DNA from: Methylocystis sp. L43
Lineage (GTDB): Bacteria; Pseudomonadota; Alphaproteobacteria; Rhizobiales; Beijerinckiaceae
DNA: 64,000 bases
NCBI RefSeq assembly: GCF_015709525.1
Contig: NZ_JADNRA010000035.1
Location: 1 to 64,000 of the forward strand
Direction: 5' to 3'
Of this stretch, positions 8,061-17,237 are shown piece by piece. Every line of letters begins with the position of its first letter. The first letter of the stretch is position 1. Both the position numbers and the translations under genes were made by a program. Under the pieces are notes generated by a model. The model had not been told where the DNA came from. It saw nothing but the letters and a program-made list of their open reading frames with translations, and did not search any database.

Positions 8061-9595
8061 TGCTCGACAGACCCGCAGTCGTCGAACCGCTCGATGACGA
8101 CAAAACGCCTGCGACCTTCACCGGCAATCGCGGGCTCGATCAGGAAGAGCCGCTGATCTTCGAGATCGGCCGCATTGACGCGACCGGCGTCGATGTCGAC
8201 GATCCTGCGCCCGTCGCGACGCGGCTCGGCGCGCTGGAGCGCAATGCGCCCATCGGTCTTCCGGGACTGACCGAACCGGAGACGATGCGCCATTATGTGC
8301 GTCTGTCGCGCAAGAACTATTCGATCGACGCGGGGCTCTATCCGCTCGGCTCCTGCACGATGAAGCATAATCCGCGCAGCAATGAGAAGATCGCGCGCTA
8401 TGAAGGCTTCGCGGATCTGCATCCGCTGCAGCCGCAATCGACCGCGCAAGGCGCGCTGGAGTTGATGCAGACTCTCGCCGACTGGCTGATGACGCTCACC
8501 AACATGCGGGCGGTGGCGATGTCGCCGAAGGCCGGCGCGCATGGCGAACTCTGCGGCATGATGGCGATCAAGTCTGCGATCGCGGCCAGAGGCGAAGCCG
8601 CGACGCGCAATGTCGTGCTCATTCCGCAATCGGCGCATGGCACCAATCCCGCGACGGCGGCGCTGCTCGGCTTTTCGGTGCGCGTCGTTCCGGCGGCGGC
8701 GGATGGAACCGTGCGCGCCGAGGCTGTCAAAGAGGCGCTCGCTCCCGACGTCGCCGCGATCATGCTGACCAACCCCAACACTTGCGGGCTGTTCGAACGC
8801 GAGATCGTCGCCATCGCCGACGCGATGCACGAGGCCGGCGGCTACTTCTATTGCGACGGCGCGAATTTCAACGCCATCGCCGGCGTCGCGCGTCCCGGCG
8901 ACTTCGGCATCGACGCCATGCACATCAATCTGCACAAGACCTTCTCGACGCCGCATGGCGGCGGCGGACCTGGCGCAGGCCCGGTCGTGTTATCGGAACG
9001 TCTTGCGCCTTTCGCGCCGGTCCCCTTCATTCGCCGCAGCGGCGACGCGCTGGAGCTTGTCGAAGCGGCTGAGGGCACACAGAGCTTCGGCCGGCTGACC
9101 GCCTTCCACGGCCAGATGGGCATGTTCGTGCGGGCGCTCGCCTATATGCTTGCGCATGGCGCCGACGGACTCGCCCAGGCCTCGAAAGACGCCGTGCTCT
9201 CGGCGAACTATGTCCGCGCGTCGCTGCGCGATGTGATGACTCAGCCGTTCGGCGATCGCATCTGCATGCATGAAGTTCTGTTCGACGACGCCTGGCTGCG
9301 CGGCACCGGCGTGACGACGCTCGATTTCGCCAAGGCGATGATCGACGAAGGCTATCATCCGATGACGATCTATTTCCCGCTGGTCGTCCATGGCGCGATG
9401 CTCATCGAGCCGACGGAATCGGAATCGAAAGCCTCGCTCGATCTCTTCATCGCGACGCTGCGCGATCTCGCGCGCAGCGCCAAAGCCGGCGAGGTCGCGC
9501 GCTTTGGCCCCGCGCCGCGATTGGCGCCGTGCCGGCGAGTCGATGAAGCGCTCGCGGCGAGAAAGCCGGTGCTGCGGTGGACCGCCGCAGCCTGA
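8060..9595 (+). CDS. gcvPB: Glycine dehydrogenase (decarboxylating) subunit 2
   Basis: 511 residues, the PLP-binding half of the split P protein. The Schiff-base lysine lies in HINLHKTFSTPHGGGGPG, and LYPLGSCTMKHNPR and AHGTNPATAAL are typical. In a serine-cycle organism the system balances glycine, methylene-tetrahydrofolate and CO2. It is the last gene of the riboswitch operon and ends only three bases before the convergent cytochrome c peroxidase gene ends. I see no strong terminator between them. Confidence 0.96.
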   Translation: MLDRPAVVEPLDDDKTPATFTGNRGLDQEEPLIFEIGRIDATGVDVDDPAPVATRLGALERNAPIGLPGLTEPETMRHYVRLSRKNYSIDAGLYPLGSCTMKHNPRSNEKIARYEGFADLHPLQPQSTAQGALELMQTLADWLMTLTNMRAVAMSPKAGAHGELCGMMAIKSAIAARGEAATRNVVLIPQSAHGTNPATAALLGFSVRVVPAAADGTVRAEAVKEALAPDVAAIMLTNPNTCGLFEREIVAIADAMHEAGGYFYCDGANFNAIAGVARPGDFGIDAMHINLHKTFSTPHGGGGPGAGPVVLSERLAPFAPVPFIRRSGDALELVEAAEGTQSFGRLTAFHGQMGMFVRALAYMLAHGADGLAQASKDAVLSANYVRASLRDVMTQPFGDRICMHEVLFDDAWLRGTGVTTLDFAKAMIDEGYHPMTIYFPLVVHGAMLIEPTESESKASLDLFIATLRDLARSAKAGEVARFGPAPRLAPCRRVDEALAARKPVLRWTAAA

Positions 9596-9598
9596 TCG

Positions 9599-10693
9599 TC
9601 ACTGCGCTTGGGCGACCGGCGGGCCAGTGCGCGGCGGCAGAATCGGCAGGACCACCTCAGGCTGGCGCCCGGTCAGCGAATTGAGGAAGGCGACGATCTT
9701 GTCGGTCTCGTCGGCGCTAAGCGCGACGCCGAGCTGGCTTTCGCCCATCACCGCCACGGCCTTCTTCAGATCGAAGGTCGCGCCGGTGTGGAAATAGGGC
9801 GTCGTCAGTTCGACATTGCGCAGCGAGGGAACCTTGAAGGCGTATTTGTCGGCGATCGCCTTGGTGATCGCGAAGCGGCCCAAATCGTCCGGCGGCAGAA
9901 ATTCCGCGCTCGGCTGTTTGACGACGCCGAAACGCGCATACATGCCGCCGCCGACATTCACGCCGTTGTGGCAGGTGACGCAGCCCTTCTCGACGAAGAG
10001 CTTCAGACCATCCTTCTGCGCCTCGGACAGGGCTTGATCGTCGCCTTTGAGCCAACGGTCGAACGGCGCGTCCGGCGTGATCAGCGTCGCTTCGAACAAC
10101 GCGATGGCCCGGCCGATATTGTCATAGGCGACGGGATCGCTCTGTTCGGGAAAGGCCTGTTTGAAGGCCGCCACATAGCCCGGAATCCTCTTGAATTGCT
10201 CGACGGCGCGCTGTTTTGCGATCGCGTGCTCCGCCGTATTGATCGGCATCGGCCCGCCGCGCGTCTTCAACATCGCCTTGGGATTGGCCATCACCGAATT
10301 GACCACCTGGTCGGAAAGATTGGCGGCGCGCCCGTCCCAATACTGGGACTTGTTGAAAATGGCGTTCAACACCGTCAGCACTTCGCGGCCGGCGAGCTGC
10401 GCATTATGCCCGCCCGAAAGCTTGCCGCCGTCGACGCCGCCCATGCTCAGATTGTGACAGTCGGCGCAGCTGACATCGCCGCTTCCGGAAAGTCGCGGCT
10501 CGAAATAGAGCATCTTGCCGAGCGCGAGTTTTTCCGGCGTCGCCGTCTCTCCAGGAATCGCGGGCGGCGCTGACGGAATCGGCTCGAATAATTCTTTCGC
10601 CCGGTCCCGCAGGCCGGCGTCGGCGTAAGCCGGGCCGGCGAAAAGGAGCGCGACAAGAGAGACGATCGAAGAAAGACGCATGGCGGATTTCAC
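9599..10693 (-). CDS. ccpA: Di-heme cytochrome c peroxidase (CcpA/MauG family)
   Basis: 364 residues with a Sec signal peptide (hydrophobic run 9-20, cleavage near AYADA) and two c-type heme sites, CADCH at 76-80 and CVTCH at 238-242. The MauG/CcpA fold is supported by LGKMLYFEPRLSGSGDVSC and by a Met-rich C-terminal heme region. Classical members reduce periplasmic H2O2 with electrons from cytochrome c; MauG relatives modify proteins. No mau gene is nearby, so peroxidase activity is the simpler reading. Confidence 0.9.
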   Translation of the reverse strand: MKSAMRLSSIVSLVALLFAGPAYADAGLRDRAKELFEPIPSAPPAIPGETATPEKLALGKMLYFEPRLSGSGDVSCADCHNLSMGGVDGGKLSGGHNAQLAGREVLTVLNAIFNKSQYWDGRAANLSDQVVNSVMANPKAMLKTRGGPMPINTAEHAIAKQRAVEQFKRIPGYVAAFKQAFPEQSDPVAYDNIGRAIALFEATLITPDAPFDRWLKGDDQALSEAQKDGLKLFVEKGCVTCHNGVNVGGGMYARFGVVKQPSAEFLPPDDLGRFAITKAIADKYAFKVPSLRNVELTTPYFHTGATFDLKKAVAVMGESQLGVALSADETDKIVAFLNSLTGRQPEVVLPILPPRTGPPVAQAQ

Positions 10694-10820
10694 CCGGATG
10701 GAAGCGGCGCAAGAGGTTGAAGCTTATACCACAGCTGCATGGGCGCGAGGCTAGATGCGTCGGTCGGCGGCTAAGCGTCACACGTCATGGATTCCGGCTG
10801 AACCTTTCGCTTGGACCCTT

Positions 10821-10927
10821 GTCATTCCCGGCAGGCCGAAGGCCTGACCGGGAATCCAGGGCCGATGCGGAAATGGTGGTTTTGCACTGGATTTCCGATC
10901 GCGCGCGTTGCGCGCGTCGGGAATGAC
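10821..10927. repeat. 107-bp MITE-like palindromic repeat
   Basis: The unit is bounded by a 10-bp inverted repeat, GTCATTCCCG at 10821-10830 and CGGGAATGAC at 10918-10927. Each end is itself a hairpin: ATTCCCGGCAGGCC folds on GGCCTGACCGGGAAT at the left, and CGCGCG-TT-GCGCGCG sits at the right. The left hairpin is the reverse orientation of the one at 464-498. It occupies the gap between ccpA and the S24 regulator gene. Confidence 0.8.
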
Positions 10928-10954
10928 AGCCAAGCAGATCGGCCGAAATTCGTA

Positions 10955-11599
10955 TCATTGGCTCGCCCAGAGAATGCGGGCCATCCAGCTGACCTCGTCG
11001 CGCGGAATCGTGCGGTCGGGGTAGGCCGGATTGACCGAACGCAATTCGATCGTTCGCGCCGTCTCGCGCTTCAGCTCCTTGGCCATGATCTCGCCCGCGG
11101 TGGTCTTCACCACCACCCGGTCGCCGCGCCGCACCGGCGCCGCCGGCGAGACGATCACCACATCGCCGTCGCGATACAACGGCGCCATGGAGTCGCCTGA
11201 GATCTCCAGCGCGTAGGAATGTTCGTCGGCCTCGGCCAAGACGTCGATTTCGTCCCAGCCGGCGCCGGTGGCGAAACCCGCATCGTCGAAGAAGCCGCCG
11301 ACCCCCGCCTGCGCTAGGCCGATCAGCGGCCGCGTATGGCGCCAGCGGCCGGCGGCGCTGTTCGCCATCACCAGCGACATGAATTCGTCGAGCCCGGCGC
11401 CGGTCGCCTGCAACACTTTGGCGATTGATTCGGTCGACGGCCAGCGCTGGCGCCCGCTCGCCGTTTCACGCTTGGAGCGATTGAAGGTCGTGGGGTCGAG
11501 GCCGGCCTTGCGCGCGAGACCCGACGGCGTCATGCCATATCGCTCGCCGAGCGCGTCGATCGCCGCCCAGATCTGAGCATGGGTGAGAATGTCGGACAT
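10955..11599 (-). CDS. S24/LexA-type transcriptional repressor with N-terminal HTH
   Basis: 214 residues. Residues about 8-75 form a helix-turn-helix (YGMTPSGLARKAGLDPTTFN). The C-terminal half is an S24 peptidase-like domain with the Ser in ISGDSMAPLYRDGD and the Lys in EIMAKEL as the likely dyad. Such proteins are phage-repressor-like regulators relieved by self-cleavage or ligand binding. A palindrome with three copies of TAGGAA-type half-sites lies directly upstream, which suggests autoregulation. No phage genes are nearby; this is probably a resident regulator. Confidence 0.85.
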   Translation of the reverse strand: MSDILTHAQIWAAIDALGERYGMTPSGLARKAGLDPTTFNRSKRETASGRQRWPSTESIAKVLQATGAGLDEFMSLVMANSAAGRWRHTRPLIGLAQAGVGGFFDDAGFATGAGWDEIDVLAEADEHSYALEISGDSMAPLYRDGDVVIVSPAAPVRRGDRVVVKTTAGEIMAKELKRETARTIELRSVNPAYPDRTIPRDEVSWMARILWASQ

Positions 11600-11622
11600 G
11601 GCTGGCCGCCGCTCGGAAGAAT

Positions 11623-11670
11623 TTCCTAGTTGGTAGGAATATATCTATTAACTATGCCGCACAATAGGAA
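11623..11670. promoter_or_regulatory. Candidate operator of the S24 repressor
   Basis: TTCCTA (11623-11628) and TAGGAA (11634-11639) form an inverted repeat with a 5-bp spacer. A further TAGGAA occurs at 11665-11670. The site lies 24-71 bp upstream of the regulator's ATG at 11599 and could also affect the permease gene that starts at 11766 in the opposite direction. Confidence 0.6.
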
Positions 11671-11765
11671 ATCAGCGCTGCCGGCTTGGCGCGCGCAAGG
11701 CCAGGCGCCATAACCCTCCTCTATGCGTCGTCTTCCACGCCGCGCGCTCTAACTTGCCGGGTTGC

Positions 11766-13148
11766 ATGCCTTCCTCGCCCGAGCCCGCGCCAAATCGCAC
11801 GCGCCACCCTTTCCTCACACTCTGGCTTGGGATTCTCGTCGCTATCATTGTCGCGGGGAGCGCGGCCTTGGCCGCTGTGGCGATCCTCGGGCTCGGCGAA
11901 TTTCTGTCGCTCGTAAGCCGCCTGCCGACGCCAACGCCGCAGACGGCGGCCGTCGCCGCGATTTTCGCGGCGACCTATCTCGTGCTCGCGATCGGCAAGC
12001 TGCCCTATTATCGGCTCGACCGCGCCGGCGGCGCGCTGCTCGGCGCGAGTCTGATGATCGGCGTTGGCGCCTTGAGCCTCGACGAGGCCTATCGCGCCAT
12101 CGATTTCGACGCCATCACCCTGCTGCTCGGCATGATGATCGTCGTCGCCAATCTGCGCCTTTCAGGCTTCTTCCGCCGGGCCGCCGACTGGCTGGCGGAT
12201 GTCGCCCGGCGTCCGATCTTTCTGCTCATCGCGGTCGCGGCGGCGACGGGGCTGTTTTCCGCCTTTCTCGTCAATGACGCGATCTGTCTCGTCATGCCGC
12301 CGCTGGTCGTGGATTTGGCGCATCGGCTCAAGCGCGATCCGACGCCCTATGTGCTGGCGATCCCGCTCGCCTCCAATGTCGGCAGCGTCGCGACGATCAC
12401 CGGCAATCCCCAGAACATGATCATCGCGACCGCCTCGGGCATTTCCTACGGCGACTTCGCTGAGGCGCTCTGGCCGATCGCCCTCGCCGGCGTCGCGCTG
12501 ACGATCCTTTTGGTGGCGCTCGCCTTCCCGCGCGAATTCTTCTCGCGCAAGAGACTTACGCCGATCGTCGCGGCGCCGCGCGCTTTTCATGCGGCGCTCG
12601 CCTCGAAAGCGCTGCTGATCACCGCGGCGATGATCGGGTTCTTTTTCGCCGGCGTTCCGCCCGCCAAAGCGGCGATCGTCGCCGGCGGGCTGCTGCTGCT
12701 CACGCGACGCATCGGCTCAAAGAAAATCTACCGCGAAATCGACTGGCCGCTGCTGCTGATGTTCGCCGGACTCTTCATCGTCGTCGGCGCCTTCGACAAG
12801 GTGGTGCTGACGCCAGGAGAGATCGCGGACGTCGGGCGGCTCCATCTCGATGACGCGTCGACGCTCGCGCTCGTCTCCGCCGTGCTGTCCAATATCGTCA
12901 GCAATGTGCCGGCGGTCCTCGCGCTGAAGCCGTTCATCGTCGGACTGAGCGATCCGAGGCGCGCCTGGCTGATCGTGGCGATGGCGTCGACGCTCGCCGG
13001 CAATTTCACGCTTGTCGGCTCGATCGCCAATCTCATCGTCGTCGAGCGGGCGCGCGCGCTTGGCGTCACGATCGGCTTCTGGACCTATTTCAAGGTCGGC
13101 GCGCCGCTGACCCTCGCGACGATCGCATTGGGGCTGTGGAGGTTATAG
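11766..13148 (+). CDS. SLC13/ArsB-NhaD-type (ion transporter superfamily) permease
   Basis: About 460 residues with some eleven hydrophobic segments and the citrate-transporter-like domain. Features include FLVNDAICLVMPPLV, IPLASNVGSVATITGNPQNMIIA (re-entrant GNPQN motif) and, in the second half, SNIVSNVPAVLALKPF and LAGNFTLVGSIANLIV. The duplicated N-x-P/N-V-P hairpins are typical of the IT superfamily. The substrate (arsenite, dicarboxylate, sulfate or Na+) cannot be told and no ars genes flank it. I use ATG 11766; TTG 11754 is possible. Confidence 0.8.
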   Translation: MPSSPEPAPNRTRHPFLTLWLGILVAIIVAGSAALAAVAILGLGEFLSLVSRLPTPTPQTAAVAAIFAATYLVLAIGKLPYYRLDRAGGALLGASLMIGVGALSLDEAYRAIDFDAITLLLGMMIVVANLRLSGFFRRAADWLADVARRPIFLLIAVAAATGLFSAFLVNDAICLVMPPLVVDLAHRLKRDPTPYVLAIPLASNVGSVATITGNPQNMIIATASGISYGDFAEALWPIALAGVALTILLVALAFPREFFSRKRLTPIVAAPRAFHAALASKALLITAAMIGFFFAGVPPAKAAIVAGGLLLLTRRIGSKKIYREIDWPLLLMFAGLFIVVGAFDKVVLTPGEIADVGRLHLDDASTLALVSAVLSNIVSNVPAVLALKPFIVGLSDPRRAWLIVAMASTLAGNFTLVGSIANLIVVERARALGVTIGFWTYFKVGAPLTLATIALGLWRL

Positions 13149-13153
13149 GGGCG

Positions 13154-15010
13154 CTACGCCTCCTCCCCGCTTTCTTCCGCCGCGCGTCCCGATATGCGCC
13201 GGCGCGTATGCTCGCGCCTGATCTTTCGATTGCGCTCGGCATGCCGCGCGCGCGTCTTGTCGTCGGACGGCTGCAACAGCTTGCGAAACTCGTCGCGTTT
13301 CTCATGGATCGAGGCGATGACGAAGCCCATCGGCACGCCGATATCGACGAGCACGGTTTCGGCGAGCTGCAGGCTGGCTTCCACCGTTTCGGGAATCGCG
13401 TCGGTTGCGCCAAGCTTGTAGAGTTCGGTGGCGTGGTCGGCGTCGCGCGCCCGCGCGACGATGGTGAGATCGCCGCGCAGTTCATGCGCGAGACGGACGA
13501 TCTCTCCGGCGGCGTGAACATTTTCGATCGTCACGACGAGCGCGCGGGCCTGCGCCACGCCGCAACGCATCAGGAACTCGCGCCGTGTGGCGTTGCCCCA
13601 GTAGATTTCGACGCCGTCCTCGCGCCCCGCGGTCACCAGCGACACGACGTTTTCGACGGCGACGAACGGGATGTCATGGCGCTTCAGCATTTCGCCGACA
13701 AGGCTGCCGATTCTGCCATAGCCGACGATCACGACGCGGTCCCCGGCGATTTCAGCCGTCGGCGCGAGATCCGCATAAAGCTGTTCGTCTTCCGCTTCTG
13801 TCGTCGGCGGGACGAGAGCGGCCCCGATCCGGCCAAGAAGGGGAATGGCGAAAATGCTGATCGTGACGACGATCATCGCGTCGGCGCCATAGTGACCCGG
13901 AAGCACGCCGACGGCCATCGCCGAGGTCAGCAGCGCGAAGGCGAATTCGCCGCCCGGCGCCAGCAGCAGCGACGCCTCGGCTGAAGGGCGCCATTCGACG
14001 CCAAAGAGCCGCGCGAGAACGAAGATGATCGCGCCCTTAACCGCGATCAGCCCGGCGGCGTATATGAAGATCGGAACGGGATCCGCGGCGACGGCGCCCA
14101 TGTCGAGACCGGCGCCGACGGAAACGAAGAAGAGCCCGAGCAACAGGCCCTTGAACGGCTCGATCGTCACCTCGACCTCGCGCCTGAACTCCGTCTCCGC
14201 CAGCAGCAGCCCGGCGATAAAGGCGCCAAGGCCCATGGAGAATCCGGCGGCCGCTGAAAGCGCCGCCTCGCCGATGACGACGAGAAGGCAGGCGGCCATG
14301 AACAATTCGGTCAGCTGCACAGCCGCGACCATCCGAAACAGCGGACGCAGCAGCAGCCGTCCGATGAAGATCAGCGCGCCCATGGCGAGGAAGGCGCGCC
14401 CAAACGCCCACGCCGCCTGTTCGCCCGTGAAGCCGCCGTTCTTGGCTTCGGCGAGCGCGGAAACCAGGAAAAGAGCCGGCGCAACGGCAAGGTCCTGAAA
14501 CAACAGCACCGAGAACGCGACGCGGCCGGACGTCTTGTTTAAGCGCCGCGCCTCGGCGAGCACCGGCAGGACGACGGCGGTCGACGACATGGCGAGGGCG
14601 ATGCCCATCAACATCGAGGGGCCGAGTTCGACGCGGAAATAATAGAAGCCCACAGCCGCGAGAACGCTTGCACACACCACCAGCTGAGCGAGCCCGAGTC
14701 CAAAGACGAGCCGTCGCATGCGGGCAAGACGCTCCCAGGACAGCTCCAGGCCGATCATGAACAGCAGGAAGACCAGCCCGAATTCAGCGAGATTGGAGAC
14801 GCCCTCGACATTGGTGATGGTGAAATTGCGCGCCCATTCATGGTCGCCCGCCAGTCGGCCGAGACCGAACGGCCCAAGCACGACGCCGGCGAAGAGAAAG
14901 CCCAGCACCGGCGAAACCTTGATGCGATGAAACAGCGGGACGACGACCCCCGCCGTGGCGAGAAAGACCAGCGCTTCGCGATAGGATTCAAGATGGATGG
15001 AGCTCGTCAT
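13154..15010 (-). CDS. CPA2-family monovalent cation:H+ antiporter with RCK (TrkA-N) domain
   Basis: 618 residues. Residues 10-400 form the KefB-like antiporter with about twelve membrane segments and the FQDLAVAP motif (171-178). From 425 a cytosolic RCK domain follows, with the Rossmann glycines GYGRIG at 430-435 and DADHATELYKLGATDAIPETVEAS near 523-545. It would exchange K+ or Na+ for protons under nucleotide control. It lacks a C-terminal TrkA-C domain and ends in a charged tail. The gene is convergent with the SLC13-type permease, five bases apart. Confidence 0.87.
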   Translation of the reverse strand: MTSSIHLESYREALVFLATAGVVVPLFHRIKVSPVLGFLFAGVVLGPFGLGRLAGDHEWARNFTITNVEGVSNLAEFGLVFLLFMIGLELSWERLARMRRLVFGLGLAQLVVCASVLAAVGFYYFRVELGPSMLMGIALAMSSTAVVLPVLAEARRLNKTSGRVAFSVLLFQDLAVAPALFLVSALAEAKNGGFTGEQAAWAFGRAFLAMGALIFIGRLLLRPLFRMVAAVQLTELFMAACLLVVIGEAALSAAAGFSMGLGAFIAGLLLAETEFRREVEVTIEPFKGLLLGLFFVSVGAGLDMGAVAADPVPIFIYAAGLIAVKGAIIFVLARLFGVEWRPSAEASLLLAPGGEFAFALLTSAMAVGVLPGHYGADAMIVVTISIFAIPLLGRIGAALVPPTTEAEDEQLYADLAPTAEIAGDRVVIVGYGRIGSLVGEMLKRHDIPFVAVENVVSLVTAGREDGVEIYWGNATRREFLMRCGVAQARALVVTIENVHAAGEIVRLAHELRGDLTIVARARDADHATELYKLGATDAIPETVEASLQLAETVLVDIGVPMGFVIASIHEKRDEFRKLLQPSDDKTRARHAERNRKIRREHTRRRISGRAAEESGEEA

Positions 15011-15222
15011 GCCGCCTCGTTGCTCGCGCGCTGGTCCTTCGCGAAGAATAAATGGGTCACGCGGCGATTGGCGATGAAGACAGCAAGAGTCGCGCCGCCG
15101 GCGAGCTTGGGGGGAAGCCCGACTGGCGCGACCATAGCTGCTCGCGAGATCAGTCCGATTGACGGCCGAACACTATCCGATTCGGCGGCTGTCTCGCGCC
15201 CGCAGCGTCGGAACCCTTGATA

Positions 15223-15258
15223 ATAGTTATTGGTCCGTGACATGTTAACTATAAGGAG
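15223..15258 (+). promoter_or_regulatory. parDE operator palindrome and RBS
   Basis: ATAGTTA (15223-15229) is the reverse complement of TAACTAT (15246-15252) with a 16-bp spacer. AAGGAG follows at 15253-15258, seven bases before the parD ATG at 15266. Type II antitoxins usually repress their own promoter through such sites. Confidence 0.6.
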
Positions 15259-15265
15259 ACTCGTG

Positions 15266-15529
15266 ATGGCCATCAGCGCAGATTTGGGGAGCCAGCTCGA
15301 GGCCTTCGTCGCCAAGCTGGTGGCGTCGGGCCGCTACAACTCAAAGAGCGAGGTCTTGCGCGAGGGGGTTCGCCTCATTCAGGAGCGCGAGGCCCGTCTT
15401 GCCGCCCTGGACGCCTCGATTGCGAGGGGCATCGCCGACGCGGACGCCGGACGCGCCAAGCCCGCGAAGGCGGTGTTCGATCGCTTGGAGGCTAAGTTCA
15501 AAGCCAAGGCGCAAGCCCGGCGCCGATGA
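15266..15529 (+). CDS. parD: ParD-family ribbon-helix-helix antitoxin
   Basis: 87 residues starting MAISADLGSQLEAFVAKLVA, with the RHH motif followed by GRYNSKSEVLREGVRLIQERE, the standard ParD/CopG dimerisation region. The Lys/Arg-rich C terminus would wrap and neutralise ParE. ATG 15266 is chosen because AAGGAG lies seven bases upstream; the frame is open further upstream, but that part contains the operator. Its stop overlaps the toxin start (ATGATG). Confidence 0.88.
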   Translation: MAISADLGSQLEAFVAKLVASGRYNSKSEVLREGVRLIQEREARLAALDASIARGIADADAGRAKPAKAVFDRLEAKFKAKAQARRR

Positions 15530-15825
15530 TTGTTGTCATCACCCAGGAGGCCGAAGCCGATCTTGAATCGATCGGCGATCATATTGCGCAAGAAAGCCCC
15601 GAGAGGGCCGTGACATTCGCGCGGGAGCTCCAGGAGGCGTGCGAGCGACTGGGCGACATGTCGCAACGATTTCCGCTCGTGGCGCGCTATGAACACGCCG
15701 GGATCCGCCGTCGCGTCCACGGCAATTATCTCATTTTCTATCGGGTCGGAATTGAAACCGTTGATGTGGTCCATGTGCTGCATGGAGCCATGAACTATGA
15801 ACCGTTGCTGTTCCCTGAGGGGTGA
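15526..15825 (+). CDS. parE: ParE/RelE-superfamily toxin
   Basis: 99 residues of the ParE type: an N-terminal TQEAEADLESIGDHIAQESPERA helix pair, then RFPLVARYEHAGIRRRVHGNYLIFYRV and DVVHVLHGAMNYEPLLFPE. ParE proteins poison DNA gyrase; some homologues act on other targets. Translation is coupled to parD by overlap. Both genes look intact, so this is probably a working toxin-antitoxin module. Confidence 0.88.
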   Translation: MIVVITQEAEADLESIGDHIAQESPERAVTFARELQEACERLGDMSQRFPLVARYEHAGIRRRVHGNYLIFYRVGIETVDVVHVLHGAMNYEPLLFPEG

Positions 15826-15897
15826 TTGGCGGTCGCAACTCAGGGATCGCCGTTTTTGGCGTTGTGAGTTTCCCGTCAGCGCGAACGGTGACTTCGG

Positions 15898-17100
15898 CTA
15901 GAGCCCGAGCAGACGCTCATAGACCTGCAGCGTGGCGCGCTGCATCTCCTCGACCGAAAAACGCTCCTGCACGTTTTGGCGCGCCCGCAGCGCCAGGTCG
16001 TCATGCGCCGAGGCCTGCAGGCTCAGCGCCTCTGCGATGGCGTCGGCCAAGGCGACCGGATCGCCGGGCGGCGTCCGCCAACCTGTCGCAAGGTGGCGCG
16101 GGGTCTGCGGCGGCGCCAGGACGATCTCCGGCGCGGCGCCGATATCGGAGATGATCACCGGCGCCCCCATCGCCTGCGCTTCGACGGCGATCCGCCCGAA
16201 CGCCTCCGGCTCCGTCGCCGGCGCGACAATGACGGCCGCGGCCATATAGGCGGCGGGCATGTCCTCGCAGTAGCCGGCGTTGCGAACGACGTCGCTCAGG
16301 CCGGCGTGCTCGATCTGCGTTTCGAGGGCGCGGCGCGTGGAATCGCTGTGGGCGTCGCCGACGAAAATGACGCGCAGATCGCAGATTCCTTCCTTGATCA
16401 GCCGCTTGGTCGCCTCGACCAAAACCGAATGGCCTTTGCGCGCGGAAAGCCGCGACGGCAGCAGCACGACGCGATCATGCGCCGCGACGCCCCACGCCCC
16501 GCGCAGGCGTTCGACGCGGCGCCGGTCGACGGCGGCGGGCGAGAAGGCGCGCAGATCCGCGCCGCGCGGGATGACCACAATCCGCTCCGCGCTTTCCGGA
16601 TGCAATTCCCGGATGCGCTGGGCGGCGAATTCGGAAATGGCGATCACCGCGTCGCCCGCCGACATGATGGCGTTGTAGCGCTGCTTGATCGCCGACGCGC
16701 CGCTATAGGCGCTGTGATAGGTGGTGACGAGCTTCGCGCCGGTCTGACGCGTCGCATAATAGGCGACCCAGGCGGGCGCGCGCGAGCGCGCATGCACGAT
16801 GTCGACGCCTTCGTCGCGGATGATTCGCGCAAGCCGGACCGAATTCAGCGCCATCGCGAAGGGATTTTTCGTCGCCGCCGGAAACGGCGCCCAGACGCCG
16901 CCTTTCGACTGCAACTCGCTGACCATGCGGCCGCCGCGTGACGCCACAAGACAGCGGGCGCCGACCCGGCTGAGCGCCTCGGCCACGTCCACCGTCGCGC
17001 GCTCCGCCCCGCCCGACTGGAGATCGGGCACAATCTGCAGGATCGTTCGTCCGGCGAGTCGCTGGCCGGGCGCGGCGATCGTGGCGGTTTGTTGCGACAT
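15898..17100 (-). CDS. Family 4 glycosyltransferase (GT-B fold)
   Basis: About 400 residues starting MSQQTATIAAPG. The N-terminal domain shows IVPDLQSGGAERATVDVAEAL. The C-terminal nucleotide-sugar domain shows LPSRLSARKGHSVLVEA and the E-x7-E motif in EPEAFGRIAVEAQAMGAPVI. It probably adds a sugar to lipopolysaccharide or exopolysaccharide at the inner membrane face. No other polysaccharide genes flank it. ATG 17100 is chosen because the family N terminus begins shortly after it; the frame stays open to 17169. Confidence 0.87.
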   Translation of the reverse strand: MSQQTATIAAPGQRLAGRTILQIVPDLQSGGAERATVDVAEALSRVGARCLVASRGGRMVSELQSKGGVWAPFPAATKNPFAMALNSVRLARIIRDEGVDIVHARSRAPAWVAYYATRQTGAKLVTTYHSAYSGASAIKQRYNAIMSAGDAVIAISEFAAQRIRELHPESAERIVVIPRGADLRAFSPAAVDRRRVERLRGAWGVAAHDRVVLLPSRLSARKGHSVLVEATKRLIKEGICDLRVIFVGDAHSDSTRRALETQIEHAGLSDVVRNAGYCEDMPAAYMAAAVIVAPATEPEAFGRIAVEAQAMGAPVIISDIGAAPEIVLAPPQTPRHLATGWRTPPGDPVALADAIAEALSLQASAHDDLALRARQNVQERFSVEEMQRATLQVYERLLGL

Positions 17101-17237
17101 CGCTGGGCTAACGCGCGCCCCGGACAGAATCGTCCGGCTGCGGCATTCTGTTGCGAGATCCTTTACCAACTATGAGCGAACCGCCTATTTTCAATCGCGT
17201 CGCCTCTTCGATCCCAAGTGAACCTGAGTGAACCTGC

